In this document: positions 16,324-24,399 of the stretch, in pieces
Position numbering within the stretch: the first letter of the stretch is position 1
Layout: each line of letters begins with the position of its first letter
Program-made: the position numbers and the translations under genes
The notes under the pieces: model-generated
Seen by the model: only the letters and a program-made list of their open reading frames with translations
Told to the model about the DNA's origin: nothing
The model's database searches: none
NCBI GenBank assembly: GCA_040755095.1
Contig: JBFMBH010000032.1
Location: 1-32,916, forward strand
Length of the DNA: 32,916 nucleotides
Reading direction: 5' to 3'
Source of the DNA: Thermodesulfobacteriota bacterium
GTDB taxonomy: Bacteria; Desulfobacterota; Desulfobulbia; Desulfobulbales; JBFMBH01

Positions 16324-16718
16324 GACCCACCCATCGCCTTCAGCAAGGCGTGCATGTGCAGCATGCCGACGAGGACATGGTCCCGGTCGACGACGGGGAT
16401 CACCCAGAAGCCATGGCGCTCCAGGAGCAGCAGCGCCTCGTGCAAGGAGGCATCCGCCGAGATGGTTTTCGGGTTCGGGGTCATGATGTTCTTGACGTTC
16501 TTCATGAACAGCTCCGGCAGTGGCACCTGCGTCTTCAAAAGCAGCCGCCGGACGTCGCCATCGGTGATAAGCCCAAGCAGCCGGCCCTGACCGTCGACGA
16601 TACTGACCGCTCCCAGCCGCTTGGCGTTCATCTCCTCCAGCATGTCCCGGAAGCAGGAGCTGTCCGGAACCACCGAATTGCGGCCGCCGCTGTGCATGAT
16701 CTGACCGACGTTGTGCAT
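16320..16718 (-). CDS. Stand-alone CBS-domain pair resembling the KdsD C-terminus
   Basis: The 132-residue protein is only two CBS modules (about 1-58 and 75-130). Its wording closely follows the C-terminal half of arabinose-5-phosphate isomerase KdsD: VGQIMHSGG, RLLGLITDGDVRRLL, IMTPNPKTISAD and VLVGMLHMHALLKA. The catalytic SIS domain of KdsD is absent, and nothing in the 43 bases upstream encodes it. CBS pairs bind adenine nucleotides or related ligands and regulate partner proteins. Its position, coupled to kdsB and followed by kdsA, suggests a regulatory subunit of Kdo synthesis acting in trans on an isomerase encoded elsewhere, or on KdsB or KdsA; this is inference. ATG 16718 is preceded by GGAGGGG at a good distance. 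Confidence 0.85.
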   Translation of the reverse strand: MHNVGQIMHSGGRNSVVPDSSCFRDMLEEMNAKRLGAVSIVDGQGRLLGLITDGDVRRLLLKTQVPLPELFMKNVKNIMTPNPKTISADASLHEALLLLERHGFWVIPVVDRDHVLVGMLHMHALLKAMGGS

Positions 16719-16760
16719 CTGTCCCCTCCAGGTGCGATGGGTTGGCGCCCTGGCCCCTGG

Positions 16761-18728
16761 TCACCGGGCACCGGGATCCACGAAATCATCCTTCTTCCTG
16801 TCGGCGGCTGCAGCCTGGGCGTCCCGCAGGGGCCCGGGGACAAACCCCAGCAGAAGCTGGTCCTCGGCCGCACTCAGATAGCTTGCCACGTAGGCCCGGG
16901 CAGCCTGCCGTCGCTGGTGGTAGTCGGCCGGTGCCAGTGCTTCGATATCGCGAACGATGTCAGCGAGGGAGGATGCGGAGGAAACCGTCCACTTGAAGGC
17001 GTCAAGGGCAAAAAGCGGATCATAGCTGATCACATCACCCTTGTCAAAATGAACCACCGGCCGCCCGATCATGAGGGCCTCCAGGGCGATGGTGGTACCC
17101 CAGTACAGCACAGCATCGGCACTCTCCACATCCTCTTGCACCGTGCTCCCTGATGATGCCGAGACGTTGGCCGGCAGGGGGCCGCCTTGATCCAGCATCC
17201 GGAGGATGTTGGCCAGGGGCAACACCGGATGGGCCCGCAGCTGGAACTCCAGATGGGGACAGGCTATTGCCTGCCGGAGCACATACCGCACCAGAGGCAC
17301 CACCTCCCAGACGCCCTCCAGGGCGGCCAGGATCCGAAAGCGTCCCCGGCCGGCCGCTAGCCGAGGGGAAGGCTGCATGGCAGCCAGGTACTGGTAGCGG
17401 AGCGCTCCGGCGACGGCAATACGCTCCGGGGAGACGGCGCCGTATTTGGCCAGCAGCGCCGCTGGCACCGTACCGGTGGTCATGATCCGGTCCGGCAGGG
17501 GCATGGCTGTCGCCAACTCGCGGCGGTCCTGAAACATGCCGGCCGCGGCCAGGGGGATGACCGAATGCTGATAGCCGTAGACGGGCAACCGGGGCCGGAC
17601 CTGGCGCAGCCCGGCGACGAACATCCGTTCCCAGGCGTTGCCCTCTGAGGTCATGGCGCAACCGACCAGGGCGTATGCCGCCGCCAGCCGCCTTGCCGCT
17701 GCCAGATGCAGCCAGTTGTAGAAGACGATCCGCCAACCGCCAGATGCCAGACACTCGTCCAGCAGGGAGGTGATGTCCCGGCCCTGCAAGAATACCTTCT
17801 TCCCGACCCGAAAGGGCCGGCGACAACGGCCCCACACCAGCCGGGCCAGTTCGCAGGGCAGATCGGACCAGGAGAGGGCCGCCTCCAGGGGCACCAGGCG
17901 GTGGTCGGGCAGGGTCCGCATCCGCCGGTAACAGTGCGGCCGCGCCCCCAACGTCACCGCCACGGTCAGCACCTGGGCCTGGCCGCCGAAACGGCCGGCC
18001 AGAAACGTTGCCAGCCGGCCCATGAACGGATCGCGAGGCTCCTCGCCGGGGACCAGGGAGGAGGGGTAGACAAAGCTCTTGATGAGGTAAGTGGGCCTCT
18101 CCTGGACGGCCGCCGGCATGGTTCCGTAGTACCAGCGACACTCGACCAGCCTGACCACCGAGATCGTCCAGCTGCGCAAGACCTCAAACCAGGCCCGGCA
18201 GCGACCGGACCAGCGCTGCCAACGGCCCAGCCACCAGGGGGCGGCCAGGGAGAACCCCCAGCCGCGGTTGTTAGCATCGGCAGCAACCACCCCCAGGATC
18301 GGCCACGGCGGACAGACCAGAAGAATCTGCCCGCCGTCCGCGGCTGCCGCCTCGGCGGCGTCCAGGTAATGAACCAGGGCGGTGATGAGGCCTGGCAACG
18401 GGGACAGAAACCGGTTCTTGGCCGCCAGGTCCGTGGCCCACCACTGGAGGTCGTGGCCGTTCTCCTCGGCCAGCGAGCCCACCAGATGCAGGGTTTCCCG
18501 CAGGATTTCCTCCTGACGCGCCCGGGAGGTCTGGGGTGGGGTCCAGGGTTCGATGCCCCGATCCCTGAGCCAGGCGTGCCAGGATCGGGGAGCCGCGTCG
18601 CCGAGGAGACAGCGCCACGGACTGGGCCCCGGCCGCCGCCCCTTGAGGACCTCATCGAGCCGGGACCTGGAATAGACGACGACCACCGTCGTGTCCTGCC
18701 GCGGGTATGCCGGCGCCCCGGTGCCCAC
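16761..18728 (-). CDS. Large surface-carbohydrate biosynthesis protein, putative GT-B transferase
   Basis: This 655-residue protein resembles the TIGR04326-type surface carbohydrate biosynthesis proteins known from leptospiral O-antigen loci; I give this from memory of the pattern and at moderate confidence. Visible anchors are MTSEGNAWERMF, VYGYQHSVIPLAA, DRIMTTG, AALRYQYL-like AGALRYQYLAA, LRAHPVLPL and SADAVLYWGTTIALEALMIGRPVVHF. This last sequence is like the donor-binding end of GT-B and sialyltransferase-type folds. The N-terminal half (about 1-280) is unfamiliar, with Trp-rich stretches (WWLGRWQRW, VRLVECRWYYG). Start GTG 18728 lies five bases after the methyltransferase stop with GGGAGA upstream. 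The most likely role is glycosyl transfer, perhaps of a CMP-activated ulosonic acid since the locus makes such donors. Confidence 0.65.
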   Translation of the reverse strand: MGTGAPAYPRQDTTVVVVYSRSRLDEVLKGRRPGPSPWRCLLGDAAPRSWHAWLRDRGIEPWTPPQTSRARQEEILRETLHLVGSLAEENGHDLQWWATDLAAKNRFLSPLPGLITALVHYLDAAEAAAADGGQILLVCPPWPILGVVAADANNRGWGFSLAAPWWLGRWQRWSGRCRAWFEVLRSWTISVVRLVECRWYYGTMPAAVQERPTYLIKSFVYPSSLVPGEEPRDPFMGRLATFLAGRFGGQAQVLTVAVTLGARPHCYRRMRTLPDHRLVPLEAALSWSDLPCELARLVWGRCRRPFRVGKKVFLQGRDITSLLDECLASGGWRIVFYNWLHLAAARRLAAAYALVGCAMTSEGNAWERMFVAGLRQVRPRLPVYGYQHSVIPLAAAGMFQDRRELATAMPLPDRIMTTGTVPAALLAKYGAVSPERIAVAGALRYQYLAAMQPSPRLAAGRGRFRILAALEGVWEVVPLVRYVLRQAIACPHLEFQLRAHPVLPLANILRMLDQGGPLPANVSASSGSTVQEDVESADAVLYWGTTIALEALMIGRPVVHFDKGDVISYDPLFALDAFKWTVSSASSLADIVRDIEALAPADYHQRRQAARAYVASYLSAAEDQLLLGFVPGPLRDAQAAAADRKKDDFVDPGAR

Positions 18729-18733
18729 GCCGG

Positions 18734-19483
18734 TCAGGTCTCCCGCACAAACAGACGAATCGTGTTGTTGCGGAACACCTCCCGGCGGTCGTAGTGCGGC
18801 AGGAGCACCCGCCGCTGGCCACGGAGGTTGTAGTATTTGTAGAGGATCTGCACGAATCCCTGCCGGCGGAACATCGTCTCCAGGTCCCGGGGATAGGCGG
18901 TGATACCGCCCTCGCTTTCCATGGTCAGGATGAACCCCCGGGCAACCCTGGCCATCTCCCGGAACAGGCCGTTCCACTTCGGGGCGATGTTGATCAGCAC
19001 CGAGTGGGCAAACACGAGATCGAAAGCCGCATCAGGCAGCTTCCTGATCTCGTCGTAGGCGTTGCCCACCAGGTACCTGGTCATGGCATAGGTGGCGGGA
19101 AAGTGTTCCTGCATGGCCTTTTCGGCCTCGCTGCCGATCTCGATGCCGGTGAAGGAAGAGAAGCCCTGACCGCGCAGGTAATCCAGGTTCCGACCGGCAT
19201 TGCAGCCGATCTCCAGGATGTTGGCGCCCTGGCCCAAAAACGGCAGCACGTCCGCGAACAGCAGCGGGATGGAGTCGTCGAACTGCACGAAATGGAGCGG
19301 ATTGCGGGTGGAATGCGCCGCGTGCTGGTGCCGCCACGAGTCCTCGACCCGGGCGGAACGGCTCGACAGCGGCGGATGGATGCCGTTGGTGGTGCAGAAC
19401 CGGGCGAGCCGGTAGTAGTACCACTTGAGGGAGGGCTGCCGGTCCAGGAGGTCCATCAGGGCCTGATACGATCTTCTGAGCAC
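18734..19483 (-). CDS. Class I SAM-dependent methyltransferase
   Basis: The 249-residue protein has a clear SAM-binding motif ANILEIGCNAGRNLDYL (Glu at 91) followed by FTGIEIGSEAE and FDLVFAHSVLINI, the usual motifs I, II and IV of Rossmann methyltransferases. The first about 60 residues are helical and hydrophobic-aromatic (LKWYYYRLARF) and may bind the acceptor or the membrane. The end (PHYDRREVFRNNTIRLFVRET) is like glycan or lipid methyltransferases of capsule loci. It probably methylates a sugar of the repeat unit. The start is GTG 19483, four bases after the flippase stop, with AGGTGA upstream; ATG 19456 is the alternative. It lies in the same operon as the FkbM enzyme, so two methyl groups may be added. 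Confidence 0.8.
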   Translation of the reverse strand: MLRRSYQALMDLLDRQPSLKWYYYRLARFCTTNGIHPPLSSRSARVEDSWRHQHAAHSTRNPLHFVQFDDSIPLLFADVLPFLGQGANILEIGCNAGRNLDYLRGQGFSSFTGIEIGSEAEKAMQEHFPATYAMTRYLVGNAYDEIRKLPDAAFDLVFAHSVLINIAPKWNGLFREMARVARGFILTMESEGGITAYPRDLETMFRRQGFVQILYKYYNLRGQRRVLLPHYDRREVFRNNTIRLFVRET

Positions 19484-19487
19484 GTTG

Positions 19488-20960
19488 TCACCTGTGGTGA
19501 GTGACCAGCCCGCCGACCACGCGCAGACTGTCCCTGGTCAGGATGCCGATCCTGATACCAACACAGACATAGGCGAGGACTGCCACCACCTTCATCGTCA
19601 GCAGCAGCTCGTAGGCCATGGCCATCCGCCGCAGCGCCAGCAGCAACAAGGCGCTTCCCAGGAAGACGCCGTAGATTGCCAGGACCCGGCCCCTCTGCCA
19701 GTGAATGCGGTAATGACGCTGCGAGAAACGGTAGTAAAGGGTGCCGGAAAAGAGCGATGCCAGAAGCGTCGCCCAGGCCGCGCCCTCGGCCCCCCATTTC
19801 AGGACCAGAGGAACGGTGACCAGCGCATTGACGGCGACGCTGCAGACGCCGAGCACCGACATGAGCAGCATCTTCTTGGCGTAGAGCAGCTGCGGGTGCA
19901 TGTTGAAGAACAACAGCCCGTAATACATGGACAAAATGGTGACGATGTCTGCGGCGCCGTGGTACGAGGCCGGCGTCAGGACCGCAATCGCCTCCTGGGC
20001 GAAGAGCGCCACCGGCAGGGCGATGGCGACGGAGGCGTAGGCGAAGGGCGTCAGATAGGCGCCGACCGCCTGGCCCCCTTCGTCGCCCAGCTCGAACATC
20101 CGCCGGAACACCTGGGGTTGGCAGACGTTGTAGAGAGCGGTCATGAAGGTGAAGACCACCAGTGCCACCCGCTGGCCGATGCTGTACACGCCGGCGCCGC
20201 CCAGGGAGGCCAGCATGCCCACTAGGTACTTGTCCAGCTGGCTGCCGGCCACGCCCAAGAGCACCTTCGGCAGCATGGGGGTGCCGAGCCGCACGGACTC
20301 GAGCAGCATGGCCCGGTTCAGGCGGACAGGCTGATGCCGGAAGAAGTCGACGCTCAGCCACAGGAAGACCAGAGAACCCGCAAACAGCTGCCCCCAGACC
20401 AGGCCGACCACCCCCACCCTGGCTACCACCACTAGGTAATAGGCCGCGCCCAGGTTGAGCACGCTGCCTGCCACGGTGCAGAGGGCGAACCGGATGGCCA
20501 TTTCGGAGTTGCGGAGGAAGGCCAGGTAGTACCAGCTGATCCCGGATGCGAACTGACCGCAGACGGTCCAGAACAGGAAATCGCCGTGCCCGGGGGCGCC
20601 GATGATCAACCTTGCCAGCCCATCCCGAGCCACGAAGGTCACCAGCGCCCAGACCACGAAGTTGGCAATCACCAGTCCCAGGGTACTGCTCAGGAGTTGC
20701 AGGCTTTCCGCTTCGCTGCCGCGGTACTGGAAAAAATTCCGGTTGTAGACAGCGTTCATACCGAAGTTCGCCATGCCGCTGGCCAGCATGGCGTAGATGG
20801 TCGCCAGCGCCAGCACGCCGTAGTCCTCGCTGGACAGGATCCGGGTGAACACCGGCATGGTGAGAAATGGCAGCAGACTGTTCACCAGCACCGGCATGAG
20901 ATAGATGATGCCGTTTCTGACCTGGTCCCTCCGGAAGGAAGCCGTCGCGGGTTCAGGCAT
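19488..20960 (-). CDS. Wzx-type oligosaccharide flippase (MOP/PST superfamily)
   Basis: The 490-residue protein has about 12 to 14 hydrophobic segments through its length. Its N-terminus reads RNGIIYLMPVLVNSLLPFL and PVFTRILSSEDYGVLALA, the standard beginning of Wzx proteins (a TRxLxxxDYG pattern). LDKYLVGML and GVYSIGQRVA in the middle also fit. It should move the undecaprenyl-diphosphate-linked oligosaccharide from the inner to the outer face of the cytoplasmic membrane. ATG 20960 (ATGCCTGA) overlaps the stop of the upstream 701-residue gene by eight bases; GTG 20966 would add two residues. A Wzy polymerase is not seen in the window, so either polymerisation is encoded elsewhere or a single unit is exported. 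Confidence 0.9.
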   Translation of the reverse strand: MPEPATASFRRDQVRNGIIYLMPVLVNSLLPFLTMPVFTRILSSEDYGVLALATIYAMLASGMANFGMNAVYNRNFFQYRGSEAESLQLLSSTLGLVIANFVVWALVTFVARDGLARLIIGAPGHGDFLFWTVCGQFASGISWYYLAFLRNSEMAIRFALCTVAGSVLNLGAAYYLVVVARVGVVGLVWGQLFAGSLVFLWLSVDFFRHQPVRLNRAMLLESVRLGTPMLPKVLLGVAGSQLDKYLVGMLASLGGAGVYSIGQRVALVVFTFMTALYNVCQPQVFRRMFELGDEGGQAVGAYLTPFAYASVAIALPVALFAQEAIAVLTPASYHGAADIVTILSMYYGLLFFNMHPQLLYAKKMLLMSVLGVCSVAVNALVTVPLVLKWGAEGAAWATLLASLFSGTLYYRFSQRHYRIHWQRGRVLAIYGVFLGSALLLLALRRMAMAYELLLTMKVVAVLAYVCVGIRIGILTRDSLRVVGGLVTHHR

Positions 20961-23058
20961 GGTCACGCCGGTCCTGGTCCTGCCACACGTGTTCCTGTCC
21001 CCAGACGGTTGCGAACCGCTGCGCCGCCGTGGCTAGGGCCGTCTGCTGCGTCGCCCCGTCTCGCAGCGCCTCGTGGGTCCAGCGGATGAAGGAGCCGAGC
21101 CGACCAGCGGCGTTGCCATCCCGGAAAGGGTCGATGTCGTCCAGGCCCGGGGTCCAGTCACCGAAGCCGGGGCAGCGGTCGGGATCGGCACAGTAAGCCT
21201 CGAAGGCGCTGCGGAAGGCGGGCCACTCCCGAAATACCACACGCCCTCGCCCCCAGGCGTAAAAGGGGTGATCCAGGGTGGCTGTGGCGTCGATGAGCGC
21301 GGTGGGGATACCGGCGAGGGCGGCCTCCAGGGCGGCGGTGCCGCCGTTGAGCAGCCCCACCACCGCGTCGGCCATGAGGGCGGCCTCGGTGGGATAGATG
21401 TTGCCGACCAGGGTGTCGCTGGTGAGAAACACGGCCCGGCCGGTATCCCGGGCCCTCTCCAGCAGGTCCCCCAAGGAGGCGAGGCGCTGGAACAGGTCGG
21501 TGGATTTCTTGGGTTTGAAGACCACACCAAGCGTCGGCTCGTCCAGGAGCCATTCCAGCAGAAACCGGTAATCGGCCGCGGCCACAGCATGGGACGACCT
21601 GATGTACCAGCGGTCCACCGAGTTTTCGTCCAGAAAGCAGAGGATGTGTCTGGCCCCTTGCGCCTCCAGGCCCCGCCGGACGGCCTCGATGCGGGGGTTC
21701 GCCTCCACCAGCCGCCGGACGCCGCCATGGACGAAGCCCATGTTGACCAACCAGTCGTTCGCACCCCGCAGCCGCTGGCGCTGTTCCCGAAAACGGGAGG
21801 AGAACACGAACTGCACGTTTTCACCGGCCACCAGGGCCGTGCTGGGCGCGACGATGTTGGACAGGGAATACTGGTACGAGATGGTGGCTCCTCCCAGGTG
21901 GTCCAGGGCCAACACCTGGCCCACGGCGGCCACATTGTCCGGCGTGACGTTGACCGCCACCCGGTTGCCCTGGAAAAAATCGAGCCAGTAGCTGTACTCA
22001 AAGGCCAGGGAGGCCGCCTCGAACAGGAGATAGGCCGGCACCCTGGATCCAGGCCCCAGGGAGGCGACCGCTGCCCACAGCACCGCCAGCAGCTCGCGAC
22101 CCAAGACGACCAGCATGGCCGGCCGGGGTCGCCAGTCAACCACATCCGGACCGCGGCCGACGATACGCAGCCCCCCGCTGTGGAACGCCGTCCGCACTTC
22201 CGGCGACAAAGGGGCTTCCGAGGTGTAGCCATAGACAAGGAGGTAGCCGGCCCCGACATCCGCCTCGGCCGCCCAGAAGAGCCCGGAGCGGTCCTCGGGC
22301 CGCAGGCTCAACGTGCGGTGGTAGTTGTGCACAGCCACCGTCGGGACGGCCGTGGGCGCTGGTAACTGCGCCAATCCGTCGGGGCATTCTCTTCCCTTCC
22401 GCGCGCCGCATCCCCAGCCGGCCACCACCCGGGTCAAGAACCGGGGCAGCGATGCCAGGCCCCTGCGGAGGGTCGGAACGGCCCGATCGAAGACGCGACC
22501 GGCCCGGTCCGGGTCCCAGTTGGGGCCGTAGCCCTGTAAACGGATGTTTCTGGCCGCCGCATAGCGTTGCAAGGCCAGGAACCAGCAGCTCCGCCGTACC
22601 AGGAGGAGGGCGTCGGCCCGACGGACGTCGTCTTCCCGGCCAAGCAGCCATTCGACTAAGCCAAGCCGCAAGAACTCCCGGGTCAGCCATTGCTCGGCCA
22701 GACGCTCGAAGTAGAGGACCAGTTTCTCGTGTTGCCAGCGCCGCGCCAGGGTGGCGAGAAAGGGGCTCCTTTCCAGGAGGTCACGCCTGAGCTGCCGGCA
22801 ATGCCGCCGTGCCTCCTCCTGCAGACTCACGTAGACGCAGCATCCGTCCTGGTCCACCACCTGGCCGATGTGGCTGGTCACGAGTCGCTCCTGCGCCCTG
22901 AGCAGACCAAGAGCGCGGACGGTGGCCAGAAAGACACCGGCGCTCCGCTCCGGCTCCTCAAAACGGACAATGGCCGCTGCCGAGCGGCCGTGCCACAAAA
23001 CCGGCACCAGGGACCACAGACAGAGCCGGTCGACGAAAAGCATCCTGGGCGGGGACAT
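20953..23058 (-). CDS. Uncharacterised 701-residue surface-polysaccharide protein (GT-B-like C-terminus)
   Basis: I do not recognise a named family. The first 250 residues are Arg- and Leu-rich with several Trp and Tyr (LRLGLVEWLLGRED, GYGPNWDPDR). Residues around 340-460 include FEYSYWLDFFQGNRVAVNVTP, LGGATISYQYSLSN and ENVQFVFSSRFRE. The last 200 residues contain HILCFLDENSVDRWY, LGVVFKPKKST and MADAVVGLLNGGTAALEAALAGIPTALID, where the final stretch is the Gly/Ala-rich donor-binding end of GT-B enzymes. A surface-glycan transferase similar in kind to the neighbour at 16761-18728 is therefore plausible. The start ATG 23058 has a weak ribosome-binding site; ATG 23043 is an alternative. It lies between the ACP and the flippase genes. 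Confidence 0.6.
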   Translation of the reverse strand: MSPPRMLFVDRLCLWSLVPVLWHGRSAAAIVRFEEPERSAGVFLATVRALGLLRAQERLVTSHIGQVVDQDGCCVYVSLQEEARRHCRQLRRDLLERSPFLATLARRWQHEKLVLYFERLAEQWLTREFLRLGLVEWLLGREDDVRRADALLLVRRSCWFLALQRYAAARNIRLQGYGPNWDPDRAGRVFDRAVPTLRRGLASLPRFLTRVVAGWGCGARKGRECPDGLAQLPAPTAVPTVAVHNYHRTLSLRPEDRSGLFWAAEADVGAGYLLVYGYTSEAPLSPEVRTAFHSGGLRIVGRGPDVVDWRPRPAMLVVLGRELLAVLWAAVASLGPGSRVPAYLLFEAASLAFEYSYWLDFFQGNRVAVNVTPDNVAAVGQVLALDHLGGATISYQYSLSNIVAPSTALVAGENVQFVFSSRFREQRQRLRGANDWLVNMGFVHGGVRRLVEANPRIEAVRRGLEAQGARHILCFLDENSVDRWYIRSSHAVAAADYRFLLEWLLDEPTLGVVFKPKKSTDLFQRLASLGDLLERARDTGRAVFLTSDTLVGNIYPTEAALMADAVVGLLNGGTAALEAALAGIPTALIDATATLDHPFYAWGRGRVVFREWPAFRSAFEAYCADPDRCPGFGDWTPGLDDIDPFRDGNAAGRLGSFIRWTHEALRDGATQQTALATAAQRFATVWGQEHVWQDQDRRDHA

Positions 23059-23084
23059 ACGGAAGCGGCGGCGCTGATGCTGCC

Positions 23085-23327
23085 TCAGCGCTGGGCCCTG
23101 GAGGCAACATAGTTGACGACGTTGGTCATGATGGTGAGCTGGTACTGGCCGATATCCTCTTCCTTGACGGGGATGGAAAAGGCCTTTTCCAGGTCGAAGA
23201 AGAAGGTGATCATATCCAGGGAATCCATGCCCAGGTCGTTCTGCAGCCTTTCACCCTTGTCGAAGTCAACCCTGCCTTTGATGCCGGTGATGATCTCCTC
23301 GATCTTGGTCCTGATCTCCTCAGACAT
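23085..23327 (-). CDS. Acyl carrier protein
   Basis: The 80-residue protein is a normal-size ACP with the phosphopantetheine attachment site GMDSLDM. Ser36 is in the same position as in E. coli AcpP, and acidic residues dominate. The ATG at 23327 has GGAGG eight bases upstream, so the 17 extra upstream codons in the open frame are rejected. Its ATG overlaps the 3' end of the KAS III gene (stop at 23320), implying coupled translation. It differs from a housekeeping AcpP in having TFFFDLEKAFSIPVKEEDI. I infer that it carries the acyl group made by the KAS III enzyme for transfer to a sugar, as reported for ACP/FabH pairs in flagellar or O-antigen glycosylation loci. Confidence 0.9.
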   Translation of the reverse strand: MSEEIRTKIEEIITGIKGRVDFDKGERLQNDLGMDSLDMITFFFDLEKAFSIPVKEEDIGQYQLTIMTNVVNYVASRAQR

Positions 23328-24294
23328 GCCATCCTCCGCCGCAATTTTCAAGAACTGTGCTGGCCCATGACAGGCCAACTCCGAATCCAGATATCAGAAT
23401 ATGGCAAATATCTTCGCCGCCAGTCTGCACGAGCAAAGTATGCAGCGCGATGGGCACCGATGACGACACAGTATTGCCGAAGCGTTCCACGCAGCTGAAC
23501 ACCTTGTGCCCCTCGACGTCCAGGCGCTTCGCGATGGCCTGCAGCATGAAGAGGCTGGCCTGGTGGAAGACGAAGCGGTCCATCCCGGCCAGGGTCATGC
23601 CGTTGACCGCCGCGCAACGCCGGATGTCCTCGGGGACCACCGCTGCCACCAGTTCGAACACCCGCCGGCCGTCCATGTGGAGATGCTGCCGCGGTCCGAG
23701 GTACTGGTCGGTTCGCCTGACGATCAGGCTGTCAGCGCCGGCACCGCTGGTTCCGAACGTGAACCGGCCGACGGTCAACCGCGGCGCGTGGCCCAACAGG
23801 GTGGCAGCAGCGGCATCACTGAACAGCGGTTTCGTGTTCCGGTCGTCGTCGGCGATGATCTTCGAATAGGTCTCGGCGGTGACCAACAGGCCGGCCTCGA
23901 TGCCGTTGCTTTCCATGAAGGCCTTGACCACGGACAGCCCGTAGACATAGCCGGAACAACCCAGGCCGAGATCGAAGCAGGCAACCTTCGCCGGCAGGCC
24001 CAGCTTGACCTGCACCAGCGCCGCGGTATGCGGAAGCTGGTAATCGGGGGTCTGGGTACAGACCACCAGCACCCCTAACCGATCCAGCACCTCGGGCCGG
24101 CGCTGCAGGATCGACCGCACCGCCATGACAGCCAAGTCAGAGGAGTACTCGCCAGGAGCGGCCACGAAAATGGAACGTACCCCCAGCTTCTCCTCCAGAA
24201 AGGGAAGCGAGAAGCCGAACCGTGCCGCCAGCTCCCGGGAGGAGATGGACTGCTCCGGCAGATGGTAGGCGATGTCCTCGATGCCGATGGTCAC
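23320..24294 (-). CDS. Ketoacyl-ACP synthase III (FabH-like)
   Basis: The 324-residue thiolase-fold enzyme has a complete catalytic triad at the same positions as E. coli FabH: Cys113 in LGLGCSGYVYGL (112 in E. coli), His244 in FVFHQASLF and Asn274 in ERFGNTVSSSVP. Family members condense acetyl-CoA or another acyl-CoA with malonyl-ACP. The neighbouring dedicated ACP and GNAT suggest it makes a short beta-ketoacyl-ACP for an amino-sugar acyl group and not for membrane lipids. The start is GTG 24294 with AGGAGAGG nine bases upstream. An otherwise empty 105-bp gap separates it from the preceding gene. The end overlaps the ACP start. Confidence 0.9.
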   Translation of the reverse strand: MTIGIEDIAYHLPEQSISSRELAARFGFSLPFLEEKLGVRSIFVAAPGEYSSDLAVMAVRSILQRRPEVLDRLGVLVVCTQTPDYQLPHTAALVQVKLGLPAKVACFDLGLGCSGYVYGLSVVKAFMESNGIEAGLLVTAETYSKIIADDDRNTKPLFSDAAAATLLGHAPRLTVGRFTFGTSGAGADSLIVRRTDQYLGPRQHLHMDGRRVFELVAAVVPEDIRRCAAVNGMTLAGMDRFVFHQASLFMLQAIAKRLDVEGHKVFSCVERFGNTVSSSVPIALHTLLVQTGGEDICHILISGFGVGLSWASTVLENCGGGWHV

Positions 24295-24399
24295 TGGTCA
24301 TCCTCTCCTGGGACGCTGGCGTGGGGCGACGCCGTGGGTTCGCAGGCCACCTGCGCCCGGGTCATCCGGCCCCAGTCAGCAACGCGGCCCCTGGGCTGA

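Noticed and set aside
16324-16764. N-terminal extension of the kdsB frame
   Set aside because: The stretch is an out-of-phase reading of the CBS gene; KdsB family members start directly with the PAR-x-x-S-x-RLPGKPL region.
23085-24294. KAS III and ACP as housekeeping fatty-acid synthesis genes
   Set aside because: No fabD, fabG, fabF or plsX accompanies them; they are embedded in a sugar locus next to a GNAT and pseI.
24295-24399. Possible small gene or promoter in the 105-bp gap of the glycan operon
   Set aside because: No convincing open frame with ribosome-binding site, no clear promoter elements and no strong hairpin with T tract were seen.
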